The notes beneath the pieces are model-generated. The model saw only the letters and a list, made by a program, of their open reading frames with translations. It was not told where the DNA came from and searched no databases. A stretch of 64,000 nt of DNA from Chelativorans sp. Marseille-P2723 (GTDB lineage Bacteria; Pseudomonadota; Alphaproteobacteria; Rhizobiales; Rhizobiaceae): positions 1 to 64,000 of the forward strand of contig NZ_CADDWI010000007.1 of NCBI RefSeq assembly GCF_902809845.1. Direction: 5' to 3'. Shown one piece after another: positions 51,359 through 62,184 of the stretch (position 1 is the stretch's first letter; each line of letters starts with the position of its first letter). A program made the translations under genes and the position numbers.

Positions 51359-51576
51359 GGTTCCAGCAGATCCGCGTGAATTGGTTTAGTGTTGATGTAA
51401 ACGATGAGGCTCGTCATCGGTCCTTAAATTTTCAGTCAACTTGAGCCGCATACCAGGTTCCATCTCGCCGAACGAAGGCTCTTAGAGCGGGATGAGATTA
51501 CGCCGAGTCGCTAGGGGCTACGCAAATCAGATTGAATTTGATTCAAGGTGCTGGCTGGGACAGGAGGCCAGCATGG

Positions 51577-51930
51577 ATGAGCAAGCCCTATTCGATCGAT
51601 CTTCGGGAACGCGTGGTGAAGGCGGTTGAGAAGGAGGGGATGTCGCGTCGGCAGGCGGCGGCCCGTTTTGGCGTCAGCTACAGCTCGGCGATCGAATGGG
51701 TGAAGCGTTATCGCCAGAGCGGCAGCCTGGAACCGGGCCAGATCGGCGGCCATAAGCCGAAGAAGATTTCCGGGGCTTGGCGCGACTGGCTCATTGAGCG
51801 CTGCCGTGGCGCGGACTTCACGCTGCGCGGCCTTGTGGCGGAACTGGCCGAGCGCGGCCTGAAGGTCGACTACCGCTCGGTGTGGGAGTTCGTCCACGCC
51901 GAAGGGCTCACGCATAAAAAAAGACGCTGA
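51577..51930 (+). CDS. IS630 transposase, N-terminal frame (helix-turn-helix)
   Basis: About 117 aa starting MSKPYSIDLRERVVKAVEKEG at 51577. The helix-turn-helix DNA-binding region is RRQAAARFGVSYSSAIEWVKRY, followed by a second DNA-binding segment GLVAELAERGLKVDYRSVWEF. The frame ends LTHKKRR just after A-run CATAAAAAAAG (51913-51923). A -1 shift on these seven A residues joins it to the DDE frame, which then reads KKTLIAAEQDRPDVARRR. Such programmed frameshifting is usual in this family. Confidence 0.85.
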   Translation: MSKPYSIDLRERVVKAVEKEGMSRRQAAARFGVSYSSAIEWVKRYRQSGSLEPGQIGGHKPKKISGAWRDWLIERCRGADFTLRGLVAELAERGLKVDYRSVWEFVHAEGLTHKKRR

Positions 51931-52523
51931 TCGCCGCCGAGCAGGATCGGCCCGACGTGGCGCGAAGACGCGCGCAGTGGAAAGCCTATCAGGGCCGCAT
52001 CGACCCCTCCCGCCTGGTCTTCATCGACGAGACATGGACCAAGACCAACATGGCCCCGCTCAGGGGTTGGGCACCGCGCGGTGCGCGGCTCAAGGCCAAG
52101 GTGCCGCACCGGCGCTGGAAGACCATGACCTTCCTGGCCGCCCTGCGCTGCGACCGCGTTGAGGCCCCCTGGCTCATCGACGGGCCGATCAACGGCGAGC
52201 GCTTCCGCCTCTATGTCGAGAAGGTGCTGGTGCCGACGCTCAGGCCCGGCGACATCGTCGTCATGGACAATCTCGGCTCGCACAAGGGCAAGGCCATACG
52301 GCAGGCCATCCGCAAGGCCGGTGCCAGGCTCTTCTTTCTGCCGAAATACTCGCCCGATCTGAACCCGATCGAGCAACTCTTCGCAAAGCTCAAACACCTG
52401 CTGCGAAAGGCCGAAAGGCGCACCACCGATGCCGTATCCAGCGCTATCGGCCAAATCCTCGACATCGTCACATCAAAGGAATGCGCAAACTATTTCGCCG
52501 AGGCCGGATATGACCGGAAATAA
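51918..52523 (+). CDS. IS630 transposase, C-terminal DDE frame (expressed by -1 frameshift)
   Basis: The catalytic half, read by -1 frameshift from the preceding frame (an internal ATG-type start at 51957 is unlikely to be used). It carries the DDE residues: D in LVFIDETWTKTN, D in VVMDNLGSHKG and E of the final SPDLNPIEQLFAKLK, the hallmark of IS630/Tc1 transposases. The C-terminus reads ECANYFAEAGYDRK and ends 13 bases inside the right terminal repeat region. Both frames look intact, so the element may be active. Confidence 0.87.
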   Translation, partial: KKTLIAAEQDRPDVARRRAQWKAYQGRIDPSRLVFIDETWTKTNMAPLRGWAPRGARLKAKVPHRRWKTMTFLAALRCDRVEAPWLIDGPINGERFRLYVEKVLVPTLRPGDIVVMDNLGSHKGKAIRQAIRKAGARLFFLPKYSPDLNPIEQLFAKLKHLLRKAERRTTDAVSSAIGQILDIVTSKECANYFAEAGYDRK

Positions 52524-52834
52524 AATCATCCCGCTTTAAAAGGTGAAAGACGGAGAGTTGGCGCATGGCATAGCGAAAATTCCCGTTAGCCCTGCCGATC
52601 AGGTCGCGATGAGGGTCCTCTTAAGCCTATCGTCACGTACAGGATTTCCACGGCGGAACGGGTGTGCGCGAACCGGTGGAACACGCTGCCGCGGCCAAAC
52701 TCCGCGATCGTCCAGTACAGGTGGGCGACACCGCGAACTCCGGCAGCATCGTTTGGGCATCTCCCAGGCGATGCAGAAAGCGATGGCGTCCGGTTTATAG
52801 GTTGCATCCTCTGTTTTTAAAAGGTTGCGCTTGT

Positions 52835-53986
52835 CTATGCAGAGACTCGTTCTCTATGCAGGCTCGCCAATGCAGTGCCCAGTGAGGTGGCGATAAGGAA
52901 GGCACCGGCCAACGCCTGCTGCTCAACCGAAAACCGATCAATGATCAGGCTGCCGGCGAACGTTCCGAACGCGATGCCAAGATGCAGGACAGCAATATTC
53001 AAACTCTGCTGGATAGCAGCCGTTTCGGGGGCCAGCTGAACCAGGTGGCTCTGGATAGGCGGGCTGATCGACCAGCTCAACACGCCCCAAATGACCAGCA
53101 CCATCCAGAACAATGGGGGCACACCTGTCGTATACGGGATGATCAACAGACAGACACACAGCAGGATGATCGAGGCGAGCAGTGTGCGCCTCGGCCCGAA
53201 CTTATCGGTTGACCATCCCGCAAAACCGCCGCCGGATACGGCGGCAACGCCATACAGAAAATAGGCGAGCGCCACGTGCGAACTGTTGAAATTCATAGTG
53301 AACTTCAAAAAAGGGGTCATGTACCCGTAGAGAGTGAAGTGGCCGGCGAGGAAGAAGAATGTCGTCAGATGACCAAACAGCACCTTCTTGTCGCGCAAGG
53401 CATGCATCTGTCTTTTCAAAGGGACTGGCGGGTTGGCGGGAACCCTCCCAACGAAAGCGGGTACAGCCACCACGAGGCCTAGTGCCAGTATGGTGACGAG
53501 GATGAACGGGCTGCGCCAGCCGAAAGCATGGCCCATGCTTACTCCTACCGGAAGGCCGAAGACTAGCGAGCCACTAATGCCCATCACAACCATCCCGATC
53601 GCTCGGCCGCGATATTCAGGCGCGGAGATATGAGCTGCAAGTGCCAAGCTTAGCACTGTCAGCAATGCCCCGCTTGCAGCAGTGATGATGCGGGAGAGCA
53701 TCAGGGCGCTGTATGTCGTTCCTAGGATGGCGACAAGATTGCCGATGATGAAGACAAGAAGGGCGACAAGCATCACCCGCGTGCGCTCCTCCCGCCCTGT
53801 CAGGAACAGCAGAACCGGTCCGCTGATACTGAAGACAAGCGCAAAGACAGTGATCAGCAGCCCGGCCCTGCCTACGCTCACTTCCAGATCCAGCGCCACC
53901 AGATCGAGGATCCCGCCGATAAGCAACTCGACCATGCCGACGACAAAGGCAATCGCCGTAAGCAGGTAAATGCGTTTATCCAGCAA
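52835..53986 (-). CDS. MFS efflux transporter (AraJ/NepI-like)
   Basis: About 383 aa with 12 hydrophobic segments. The start TTG at 53986 (LLDKRIYLLTAIAFVVGMVELL) has GGGGGAG 4 bases upstream. An ATG at 54019 would lie within the MATE gene and is less likely. MFS landmarks are GGILDLVALDLEVSVGRAG and a conserved WSTDKFGPRRTLL loop between TM6 and TM8. It probably exports a sugar, purine or drug. It overlaps or abuts the MATE gene on the same strand, so the two exporters are cotranscribed. Confidence 0.9.
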   Translation of the reverse strand: MLDKRIYLLTAIAFVVGMVELLIGGILDLVALDLEVSVGRAGLLITVFALVFSISGPVLLFLTGREERTRVMLVALLVFIIGNLVAILGTTYSALMLSRIITAASGALLTVLSLALAAHISAPEYRGRAIGMVVMGISGSLVFGLPVGVSMGHAFGWRSPFILVTILALGLVVAVPAFVGRVPANPPVPLKRQMHALRDKKVLFGHLTTFFFLAGHFTLYGYMTPFLKFTMNFNSSHVALAYFLYGVAAVSGGGFAGWSTDKFGPRRTLLASIILLCVCLLIIPYTTGVPPLFWMVLVIWGVLSWSISPPIQSHLVQLAPETAAIQQSLNIAVLHLGIAFGTFAGSLIIDRFSVEQQALAGAFLIATSLGTALASLHRERVSA

Positions 53987-54002
53987 GACGCTCCCCCGAA
54001 TT

Positions 54003-55352
54003 CTATGGATTGGCCTCAAACAGCTTCTTGCTTCGCCATCCGCCCCAGCGGTAGTAGGCCATAGAGAACAGGCTGCTAAGCACGAAGCTCAATCCGATGC
54101 CGAGCGCTATCCCGTGCTCGTCATGCAAAATGGTCAGTCCGTAGGCCAGAGGAACGCGCAGAATCCACAGCGAAATGACGTTCAGGGCAAGTACCTGAAA
54201 CATCGCCCCGGACCCGCGGACCACGCCGTTGAAGATAAAGTTCAACCCGATGAAGGGGTAGAAGATGGCAATCGTGCGCAGATAGGAAACGCCGAATGCG
54301 ACGCTTGCAGCATCCTGGATGAAGAGCCGGATCAGGGGTTCTGCCCAGGCGAGCAGCATGCCGGCAACCACGATCATGATGCTCATGTTGAAGATGACGC
54401 CGGTGCTGGTGATCTGCGTCACACGCGGCCACTTGTTCGCGCCGATGTTTTGCGCAGCCATCGCATTAACCGCCATGCCCAATGCAACCGCAGGCAACAG
54501 GATGATACTGTCCAGCCTTTGAGCCGCGCCGAAGCCGGCCACCACTTCATTTCCATATACGTTGACCAGGGAAAGGATGACCCCCGTGCCTGCGTAGATG
54601 ACGATCATCTGTATGCTCGACGGGATGCCGAGTTGCAAAATAGTGCGGAATTCGGCCACTCCCGGCCGCCTTGGATTGAGATGGTACTGATCCGGTCTTT
54701 TGGCGAGATAGATCAGGCTGTAGAGAAATGCCACCGCCTGCGCCAGCACCATCGCCCAGGCAGCCCCGTTCACGCCGAGCTCCAGGCCGTCGATCAGGAG
54801 AGGGCTCAATCCTGTGACCAACACTGTTGCAAGCAGCACGAAATAAAGCGGCGTGCGGCTGTCCCCGAACGCCCGCAGCATCGTGCCTATGAAGTTGTAG
54901 CCAACCAGGAACAGCGTGCCCGCAAAGTTGATCTGCAAGTAGCCCTTGGCCGCATCTATGATGGATAGGGGCGTGTTGAACAGGGCAAGAAGAGGCTCGA
55001 CAAGGAAGTAGCCTCCGGCTCCAACGAGCGCCGACAATATTACGAGAAGAATGGTGAATGCGCTCAAAAAGGCCCCGATACCATACGTGTCTCCAGCTCC
55101 GCGAAGCTGGGCAAAGATGGTCAGGATGGCGTTGTTCATGCCAAGCACAAACGCCAACACTACTGCAAGCACGGTAGTGGCGACGGTTACGGCGGCAAAG
55201 GCTTCGCTTCCCAAAAGATTTCCAACCCACAAACCGCTGATGAGCTGCATTGCAGCCTGCAGTAGGTTGGCAAGCAGGATAGGCAGGGAAAACAGAAACA
55301 GCTTTCCCGGTATCGGGCCGACGGTGAAATCATTGGTCACGGCAGCCGCCAT
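54003..55352 (-). CDS. MATE-family efflux pump
   Basis: A 449-aa polytopic protein with 12 membrane segments in two halves (FTVGPIPGKLFLFSLPILLANLLQA and the second-half equivalent RTILQLGIPSSIQMIVIYAG). It is an antiporter that exports drugs or metabolites in exchange for Na+ or H+. The N-terminal MAAAVTNDFTVGP begins a minus-strand unit with the MFS gene 16 bases or less downstream. No adjacent regulator was recognised. Confidence 0.92.
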   Translation of the reverse strand: MAAAVTNDFTVGPIPGKLFLFSLPILLANLLQAAMQLISGLWVGNLLGSEAFAAVTVATTVLAVVLAFVLGMNNAILTIFAQLRGAGDTYGIGAFLSAFTILLVILSALVGAGGYFLVEPLLALFNTPLSIIDAAKGYLQINFAGTLFLVGYNFIGTMLRAFGDSRTPLYFVLLATVLVTGLSPLLIDGLELGVNGAAWAMVLAQAVAFLYSLIYLAKRPDQYHLNPRRPGVAEFRTILQLGIPSSIQMIVIYAGTGVILSLVNVYGNEVVAGFGAAQRLDSIILLPAVALGMAVNAMAAQNIGANKWPRVTQITSTGVIFNMSIMIVVAGMLLAWAEPLIRLFIQDAASVAFGVSYLRTIAIFYPFIGLNFIFNGVVRGSGAMFQVLALNVISLWILRVPLAYGLTILHDEHGIALGIGLSFVLSSLFSMAYYRWGGWRSKKLFEANP

Positions 55353-55903
55353 CCTGGGCTGCCGCTACGCGGCGCGGAAAATGTTGACATCGGAGCTCCA
55401 CCGGCGGCGGCGGCAGTGGACCGCCCCTATCGACACGATTGCTTCGCAAGGATGGTTGGAAGCTAGGACCGGATGAACGGTCTTGCAAGCCCGCCCAAAG
55501 CTTCGAGGCCAATGCCTGTAATCCCGCGGCTGAACGGTTATCCGGCCGGCAACACCGAGCAGACGAGGGGTGCCGGTTGAAAGTGCCCCATCTTTTATTG
55601 CGGGCTAGTTTCACTATTGCGCCGCTTGATGTCCGCGAGCGCGAAGCTGAGAATATCTTCCATTTGCCTTCGGTGAGCGGCAATGGCGCGGGGCTGCGCT
55701 GGAAAGACAGCTTTTCTATCGCTGCCGGCACTGACGGACCGGCTGGCGGCAGAGCATGATATGCCGGATGAGCCGGCCAAGTTGGCTTCACGCCGGGCGG
55801 TGCCATCTTCTTATGCTAATGTCCCTGAAGTTGTCACAGCCCGGAAACGATGGCGTTGGAGCAGTAAGATCGTGGCTTGCCTTTTCAGGCCGAGCCACTC
55901 AGC
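55353..55903. other. 550-base gap between the MATE and dehydrogenase genes
   Basis: No confident gene. A short minus-strand frame (55595-55780) has a helical tail ending MEDILSFALADIKRRNSETS that could be a regulator remnant. No family is recognisable. Confidence 0.35.
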
Positions 55904-57019
55904 TCACGATGCGGACATGCGCAGGATCGGCTTGATAACCTCGCCCGATCTTGAATCCTCCAGGGCCTGCTCGATCTGGTCCATGTCATAGAATTTTACC
56001 AGCCGTTCAAAGGGGAAGCGCCCCTGCTGGAAAAGATCCACCAGCGCCGGGATCAGCTGTCCTGACCGACCGCCGCCGCCCAGCACGCCACTGACGCGTT
56101 TTCCCCACAACGTTCGGAGATGGTCGAGCGAGAACCGTGCATTGGCCGGTGCTCCGCCGACGAGCACGAGATGTCCGAGCATCCCGACGGTCTCTGCAAG
56201 CTGCTCGATCACAGGAATCACTCCGGTGCAGTCGAAGGCAAAATCGACGGTGCTGCCTGTAATGCTGCGCACCGCTTCGATCAGATCCGTTTCGCCCGAA
56301 TTTATGACATGGGTGGCGCCGAATTCCTTGGCAAGTTCCAGCCGGTTGTCGTGAAGGTCCGCGGCGATGATCCGGGTCACGCCTGAATTCCGGGCCGCCA
56401 TTATCGCTGCCAGCCCAACGGCACCCGCGCCGACGATCAGAATGGAATCGCCCAGACGCGGACGTGCCTCGTTCAGGACTGCGCCGGCACCCGTACCCAG
56501 ACCGCAGGCCAGTGGACCGAGCAGATCGAGCGGGACCTCGTCGGGCACCTTCACCAGCGCATCCGCCGTGACGATCGAATGGGTTGCAAAAGAGGACTGC
56601 CCGAAGAAGTGGCCATTGATGGGTTCGCCATTGCGGGAATAGGCAGTGGTGCCTGCCTGCTCGCCCTTGAACCGACGCCCGGACACCAGCGCCTCGCCTG
56701 TCCTGAGGCAGTAGCGCGGCTGGCCGTCGAGGCAGTTGCGGCAAGTTCCGCAGGAAGGCCAGCCAATGATGACCTTGTCACCCGGGGCAACTTCCGCCAC
56801 ACCGGCTCCTACTTGTTCGACTACGCCCGCACCCTCATGGCCAAGCACGGCGGGGAAGGGCATCGGCATGTCGCCGGCCCGGGTGATTGCATCAGTATGG
56901 CAGACGCCGCACGCGACAATACGCACCAGCGCTTCGCCGCGGCCGGGTTCCTCAAGGTCGAGCTCCTGAAGCACAAACGGTCCGTCCAGTTGCTCCACGA
57001 CTAATGCCGTGATCTTCAT
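55904..57019 (-). CDS. Zinc-dependent alcohol dehydrogenase (aryl-alcohol type)
   Basis: 371 aa from ATG 57019 with GAGGAGG 5 bases upstream (an ATG at 57037 is the alternative). MDR landmarks are ACGVCHTDAITRAGD with the catalytic-zinc Cys, GHEGAGVVEQVG, the structural-zinc lobe CGTCRNCLDGQPRYC with four Cys, and the NAD site GAGAVGLAA (Rossmann). The charged residue after beta-2 (AADLHDNR) suggests NAD. It interconverts an alcohol and an aldehyde; benzyl or aryl alcohols are the nearest family substrates. Confidence 0.92.
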   Translation of the reverse strand: MKITALVVEQLDGPFVLQELDLEEPGRGEALVRIVACGVCHTDAITRAGDMPMPFPAVLGHEGAGVVEQVGAGVAEVAPGDKVIIGWPSCGTCRNCLDGQPRYCLRTGEALVSGRRFKGEQAGTTAYSRNGEPINGHFFGQSSFATHSIVTADALVKVPDEVPLDLLGPLACGLGTGAGAVLNEARPRLGDSILIVGAGAVGLAAIMAARNSGVTRIIAADLHDNRLELAKEFGATHVINSGETDLIEAVRSITGSTVDFAFDCTGVIPVIEQLAETVGMLGHLVLVGGAPANARFSLDHLRTLWGKRVSGVLGGGGRSGQLIPALVDLFQQGRFPFERLVKFYDMDQIEQALEDSRSGEVIKPILRMSAS

Positions 57020-57297
57020 GGCGGCCTCCTCGCTCATGGTCTGCAGGCGATATCATTCGCTAGAACTTGTAACAGGTGCGCATTGATCCATTGATGTCAG
57101 CAGTTCTCGCAGCAGGAGCGAACACGCACGGGCATGTCCAGGGACATGCTATGCTGCCTAAAGCAGTTTTAGGGGGCTATCGCTACGATCGGTGAGAAGC
57201 GTGCTGCGCTCGAATTGATTGTTCTAAGCGTTTCAAGCGCCGGAAAACTCGGCACAATCCGGCCGCTGTTTGTGCTGATGATGGTTGGGGGAAATAA

Positions 57298-57331
57298 GAA
57301 TGCCCGCTTCCTGGGCGGGAAGCGGACATTC
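57298..57331 (-). terminator. Rho-independent terminator of the groESL operon
   Basis: GAATG-C-CCGCTTC and GAAGCGG-A-CATTC form a long stem around an 8-base loop, 27 bases after the groEL stop. On the minus strand it is followed by TTATTT. Confidence 0.85.
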
Positions 57332-57358
57332 ATGTCAGTGGTCAGAAATGCTTGGATG

Positions 57359-58999
<1,641 letters not shown>

Positions 59000-59043
59000 T
59001 CAATAGGCAGTATTCAGCGACTGGTTGATTTCTCAAGAAGCCT

Positions 59044-59358
59044 TCAGGCGGCCTTTGCCGCCGGCGCGGCTGATTCAATCACGCCCATGACATCGCTTTC
59101 CTTCATGATCAGCAGCTCCTCTCCGTCAAGCTTGATCTCGGTGCCGGACCATTTACCGAACAGGATGCGGTCGCCCACCTTGACATCGAGCTCGAGCAAC
59201 TGGCCTGCTTCATTACGCGCGCCCGGACCGACGGCGATGACCTCGCCTTCGCTTGGCTTCTCCTTGGCTGTATCGGGGATGATGATGCCACCTGCCGATT
59301 TCTGTTCGGCTTCAATGCGGCGAACCAGGATACGGTCATGCAACGGACGGAACTTCAT
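59044..59358 (-). CDS. groS: GroES co-chaperonin
   Basis: About 104 aa starting [21 protein letters not shown] at ATG 59358 (AAGGAG 6 bases upstream). The longer reading to 59541 overruns the promoter and CIRCE element and is rejected. The mobile-loop segment [11 protein letters not shown] is present as [16 protein letters not shown], and the C-terminal part is [10 protein letters not shown]. It caps GroEL. It is the first gene of the operon. Confidence 0.96.
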   Translation of the reverse strand: MKFRPLHDRILVRRIEAEQKSAGGIIIPDTAKEKPSEGEVIAVGPGARNEAGQLLELDVKVGDRILFGKWSGTEIKLDGEELLIMKESDVMGVIESAAPAAKAA

Positions 59359-59508
59359 CTCGTTCTCCTTCAGGACAAACAGATTTTGAGAGGTCCCACC
59401 GCTCCGATCCGGAGGAGCGGAACGGGGCGCGCAACCCTTGTCAGGCGCCGCGCGCAATATCGAGCTAATCCTGAAAAATCTGCGTTTCAAGAGCTTGCGC
59501 AAAAAAAT

Positions 59509-59535
59509 TTGGCACTCGCAGTGCCGGACTGCTAG
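59509..59535. promoter_or_regulatory. CIRCE-like operator upstream of groES
   Basis: TTGGCACTC-N9-GACTGCTAG matches the CIRCE consensus TTAGCACTC-N9-GAGTGCTAA at 15 of 18 arm positions. It lies 151 bases before the groES start, so HrcA control is likely. Confidence 0.75.
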
Positions 59536-59759
59536 TGCCATAAAATCATTGAGGAAAATCGCCTATGGTGCTTATAACGAGCCTTGAAATCCCGCACGGA
59601 TAAGACAAAAATCGCGGGATGCGGAAGGCTCAGTATCGGCGAATCGAACAGCTTTCGAGGACGGAGCCTGGGAATGCTGATACGAAAGGAAGGTGCGCGA
59701 TGGACAGGACACTCTTTTCGATCATCTCTCCTCAAGGGTTGAACGGAGGGTGAAAACGA

Positions 59760-60038
59760 ATGGGTGGAAAAACGAACCAGGAATTCCGGATGCAGATGCA
59801 AGGCTATGGTCTGACAACGGCGGAGATCCATTACCACATGCCCGATCATCCAAGCCTACTTCAGCTCTATGTCTGGCAGGAATACGATCTTGCTCCGGAG
59901 TTCCCGGAGCTACGCAGCTTCCTCGATTATTGGACTGAGACGCTGGAGGGTCCGCTGCACTCCGTGCGCGTCGCCCACCACCGCCTGATCCAGCCAGCCG
60001 AATGGAAAGCCGTTGATGGGATCATAACGCTTCACTGA
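59760..60038 (+). CDS. usg: Usg-family protein
   Basis: A 92-aa small acidic protein. The run AEIHYHMPDHPSLLQLYVWQEYDL and the C-terminal HHRLIQPAEWKAVDGII are the conserved core of the Usg family, found in many Hyphomicrobiales. GGAGGGTGA lies 7 bases before ATG. The function is unknown. It faces DUF982 on the other strand and overlaps it by a few bases at the ends. Confidence 0.8.
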   Translation: MGGKTNQEFRMQMQGYGLTTAEIHYHMPDHPSLLQLYVWQEYDLAPEFPELRSFLDYWTETLEGPLHSVRVAHHRLIQPAEWKAVDGIITLH

Positions 60039-60340
60039 AGTCCGAGGACCAAGTTGGTCTGGGGCGCGGACTTGTTTCGTGCCGCCCCGGGCCTTGCAGG
60101 CTGTACGAAACCGGCCCTCATGGCCGCTTTCATGAAGCTGCGGCGGGCCTCAGTGGCCGTGCGCCAACCCTCAAGGGCATCTCGACAGGTGCGCACCGCC
60201 ACACGCCAACGGCGGCCGCGTGCCCATTCCGGCCAATCGCGCTCAAGACATTCGAGCGCTTCGAAGCTGGTGGCCACCTTCCGTTCACCAATACCCGACA
60301 TGCGCAAAACGACAGGGACGGCAAAAGCGACATCTTCCAT
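60032..60340 (-). CDS. DUF982-domain protein
   Basis: 102 aa starting MEDVAFAVPVVLRMSGIGERKV at 60340 with AAGGAGG upstream. The DUF982 core is VATSFEALECLERDWPEWARGRRW, then a basic C-terminal tail. These proteins are frequent in rhizobia and relatives and have no known function. The start and RBS separate it from a longer frame to 60406. It converges with usg. Confidence 0.78.
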   Translation of the reverse strand: MEDVAFAVPVVLRMSGIGERKVATSFEALECLERDWPEWARGRRWRVAVRTCRDALEGWRTATEARRSFMKAAMRAGFVQPARPGAARNKSAPQTNLVLGLQ

Positions 60341-60649
60341 CACTTCCTCCTTGTGTTCTGATCGTCTCAGGAGCAAAGGTAGCCTACTTTGCCCGCTAAT
60401 AATCATCTGGTGATTGACGACGCTTCTTCAAGGATCGGCCGGGTGGCTCAGCTCGGCGGACGCGTCCTGTTGGGGCTCAGGCTCTGATCCAGCGCTCCGG
60501 CAAGAGCGGCGGGCATGCGGCTATGAGGGGAATGGCCCACGAACCGCAAAGCGCTTTGCTGCTTGCCAACTAAAGCTTCGTGGAAGCCGTGAAAAACAGA
60601 ATGATGTTTATGTGGAATGCCCTTGCCATTTCATAGAACGAGGCGGCAA
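60341..60649. other. Gap of about 300 bases
   Basis: Short plus-strand frames only. Nothing recognisable. Confidence 0.35.
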
Positions 60650-61123
60650 TTAGAAAACCGCTTTGCTCGCGGGGACCGCCGCTCCCGCGTGAACATCACC
60701 GTCAAGGGGTGGCCGGTCGACGCCCACGCAGTAATTATGGTCTACAGGCCGGATGATCAGGGTTGATTGAGGGGCGAGCTCGACGCTACAGCCCGCTCCA
60801 ATCGTGACGAGGGCACTGCCGTCATGCCCCGTCCGCACGCTGTCGCCAATAGCCAGGTTCTGCCCCCGCTGCGCCGCTTGCCAACCTTGCGGGGTGGTCG
60901 CCATAACCGTGTTCCGGACGCTCTCGATACGCCCAGCCAATTTGATATTCGGTATCAGGGCTTGTGAGAAATAGCACCGGCACTCACCGGCCGATGCCTG
61001 TGGGACAAAGAATACAGTGCCAAGCCCCACCGCAAGCTTCGCGAAAATGGCTAAACACCGGCGGCGTGTCGAGCGTGTCAGCAGGCATTCATACCCTAGA
61101 GAAATAATCCTGCTTGCAACCAT
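60650..61123 (-). CDS. Secreted FecR-like domain protein
   Basis: About 157 aa from ATG 61123 (GGGGGAG upstream). The N-terminal positive region and hydrophobic run (CLAIFAKLAVGLGTVFFVPQASAGE) are a Sec signal peptide with cleavage near ASA-GE. The mature part contains a FecR-like segment: GDSVRTGHDGSALVTIGAGCSVELAPQS. Upstream in-frame ATGs at 61234 and 61171 lack better sites. It may bind envelope ligands or act in surface structure. No partner gene is evident. Confidence 0.65.
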   Translation of the reverse strand: MVASRIISLGYECLLTRSTRRRCLAIFAKLAVGLGTVFFVPQASAGECRCYFSQALIPNIKLAGRIESVRNTVMATTPQGWQAAQRGQNLAIGDSVRTGHDGSALVTIGAGCSVELAPQSTLIIRPVDHNYCVGVDRPPLDGDVHAGAAVPASKAVF

Positions 61124-61388
61124 GGCTCTCCCCCGGATGTGCCCAAAGCGGACCTGCAATAGCCGCCTCATGATCAATCGTCCCAGATTATCTTCGCGAT
61201 ACCGTTTTTCTCGGTCAGTATGCATAACTGTCAAGAAACGGCGTTACCCTCTCATTAAGTCCCGAGCCATGATTTGGTGTTGCGGCATGATCCAGATGGC
61301 CGAACTTTTATCATCGCATGAGCGCCGCACCCTGGTAATGCTCGTTACGCTGGCGTCCGACGCCAAGCGTAGGTGGCATACGAGCGGC

Positions 61389-61991
61389 TCAGGCTGCCCT
61401 TTTTCTTGACCTGCCAATAATGACGTTGCGCAGCAGGGCCAGGACGATCAGGACGGGCCCGGTAGCGGCTGCCATCCAGTACCCGGGCTTCAAAGCGCCG
61501 ATAAACCGGGTGTTGCTACCTGTAATCGGATTGAAGACCAGCGAAGTCCCTATAAATTGAACGCCACCGGCGCCCGATCTGATCTGCGCGATGATGAAGG
61601 CAGTCACGACGGCGATCAGGTAAGATAGGCCTACAAAACCGATCAGAAGCTGTGCCAGGGAAATCCTGAACCGGCCGAGACTGACGGTTTTAGTGACGAA
61701 AATGCTGACCGCCAGCGCCAGCATGCATACCCCCAGATAGGTCCACATGAAGGGCTCGAAGAACCCTGGCATCGAATAGAGTGCCCTATTGGCGTAAGTT
61801 CTGACTTCGCTTACCAGCTCAACGCCCCACGGACGCAGTACCATGTGGTCCCTGCCGGGAAGGTCACTTATCTGGGCGCCCCACCACGGGCTGAACCAGG
61901 AAGCCAGCATGAGCCCGGCGCCCGCAAGTACCAAAACTCCGTAGAGCCAGAACCTGAGACTTCGACGCTCTGACACCTGTTCCGCATTCAT
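61389..61991 (-). CDS. Four-TM hypothetical inner-membrane protein
   Basis: A 200-aa protein. Four hydrophobic segments are visible (LYGVLVLAGAGLMLASWFSPW, YLGVCMLALAVSIFV, LLIGFVGLSYLIAVVTAFIIA and AATGPVLIVLALLRNVII). The ribosome-binding site AGGAGG lies 5 bases from ATG. The loop between TM1 and TM2 is periplasmic and rich in Trp, Arg and Pro. The family is not recognised. Neighbours are the FecR-like secreted protein and the Ig-like protein on the same strand. Function unknown. Confidence 0.6.
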   Translation of the reverse strand: MNAEQVSERRSLRFWLYGVLVLAGAGLMLASWFSPWWGAQISDLPGRDHMVLRPWGVELVSEVRTYANRALYSMPGFFEPFMWTYLGVCMLALAVSIFVTKTVSLGRFRISLAQLLIGFVGLSYLIAVVTAFIIAQIRSGAGGVQFIGTSLVFNPITGSNTRFIGALKPGYWMAAATGPVLIVLALLRNVIIGRSRKRAA

Positions 61992-62161
61992 GAAATCCTC
62001 CTTTGGCCGGGCAAGCCTTACTGCAATCGAATACTTCGCTGCCTGAAGGCACTTCTTCAGGTTACGGCTGAAAGTTACAACCCACCATCGAAGAGGGCTG
62101 GCGTTACCATGCTGCTAGTTCTACATAGGCAAGACCCACAATGTTGCCATCGCACAAAATC

Positions 62162-62184
62162 GATATGCCGCTTAACGGCATATC
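62162..62184 (-). terminator. Rho-independent-like terminator of the Ig-like protein gene
   Basis: GATATGCCG-N5-CGGCATATC is a perfect 9-bp stem overlapping the stop codon of the 62183-63109 gene. It is followed by ATTTTG on the minus strand. Confidence 0.7.

Larger units (their letters stand above)
51485..52536 (+). mobile_element. IS630-family insertion sequence with TA target duplication
   Basis: Terminal inverted repeats begin (G/A)AGCGGGATGA at both ends (51485 rightward and 52536 leftward). A TA dinucleotide flanks each side (51483-51484 and 52537-52538), as expected for IS630/Tc1-type insertion. The element is about 1052 bp and encodes a transposase in two overlapping frames. Confidence 0.88.

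Noticed and set aside
52586-52807. 73-codon minus-strand frame right of the IS element
   Set aside because: It has a faintly protein-like middle (WTIAEFGRGSVFHRF) but no start signal or family. It may be a remnant but cannot be supported.
54547-55230. 227-codon frame inside the MATE gene on the same strand
   Set aside because: It is a shadow of the MATE gene in another frame, with Arg/His-rich composition.
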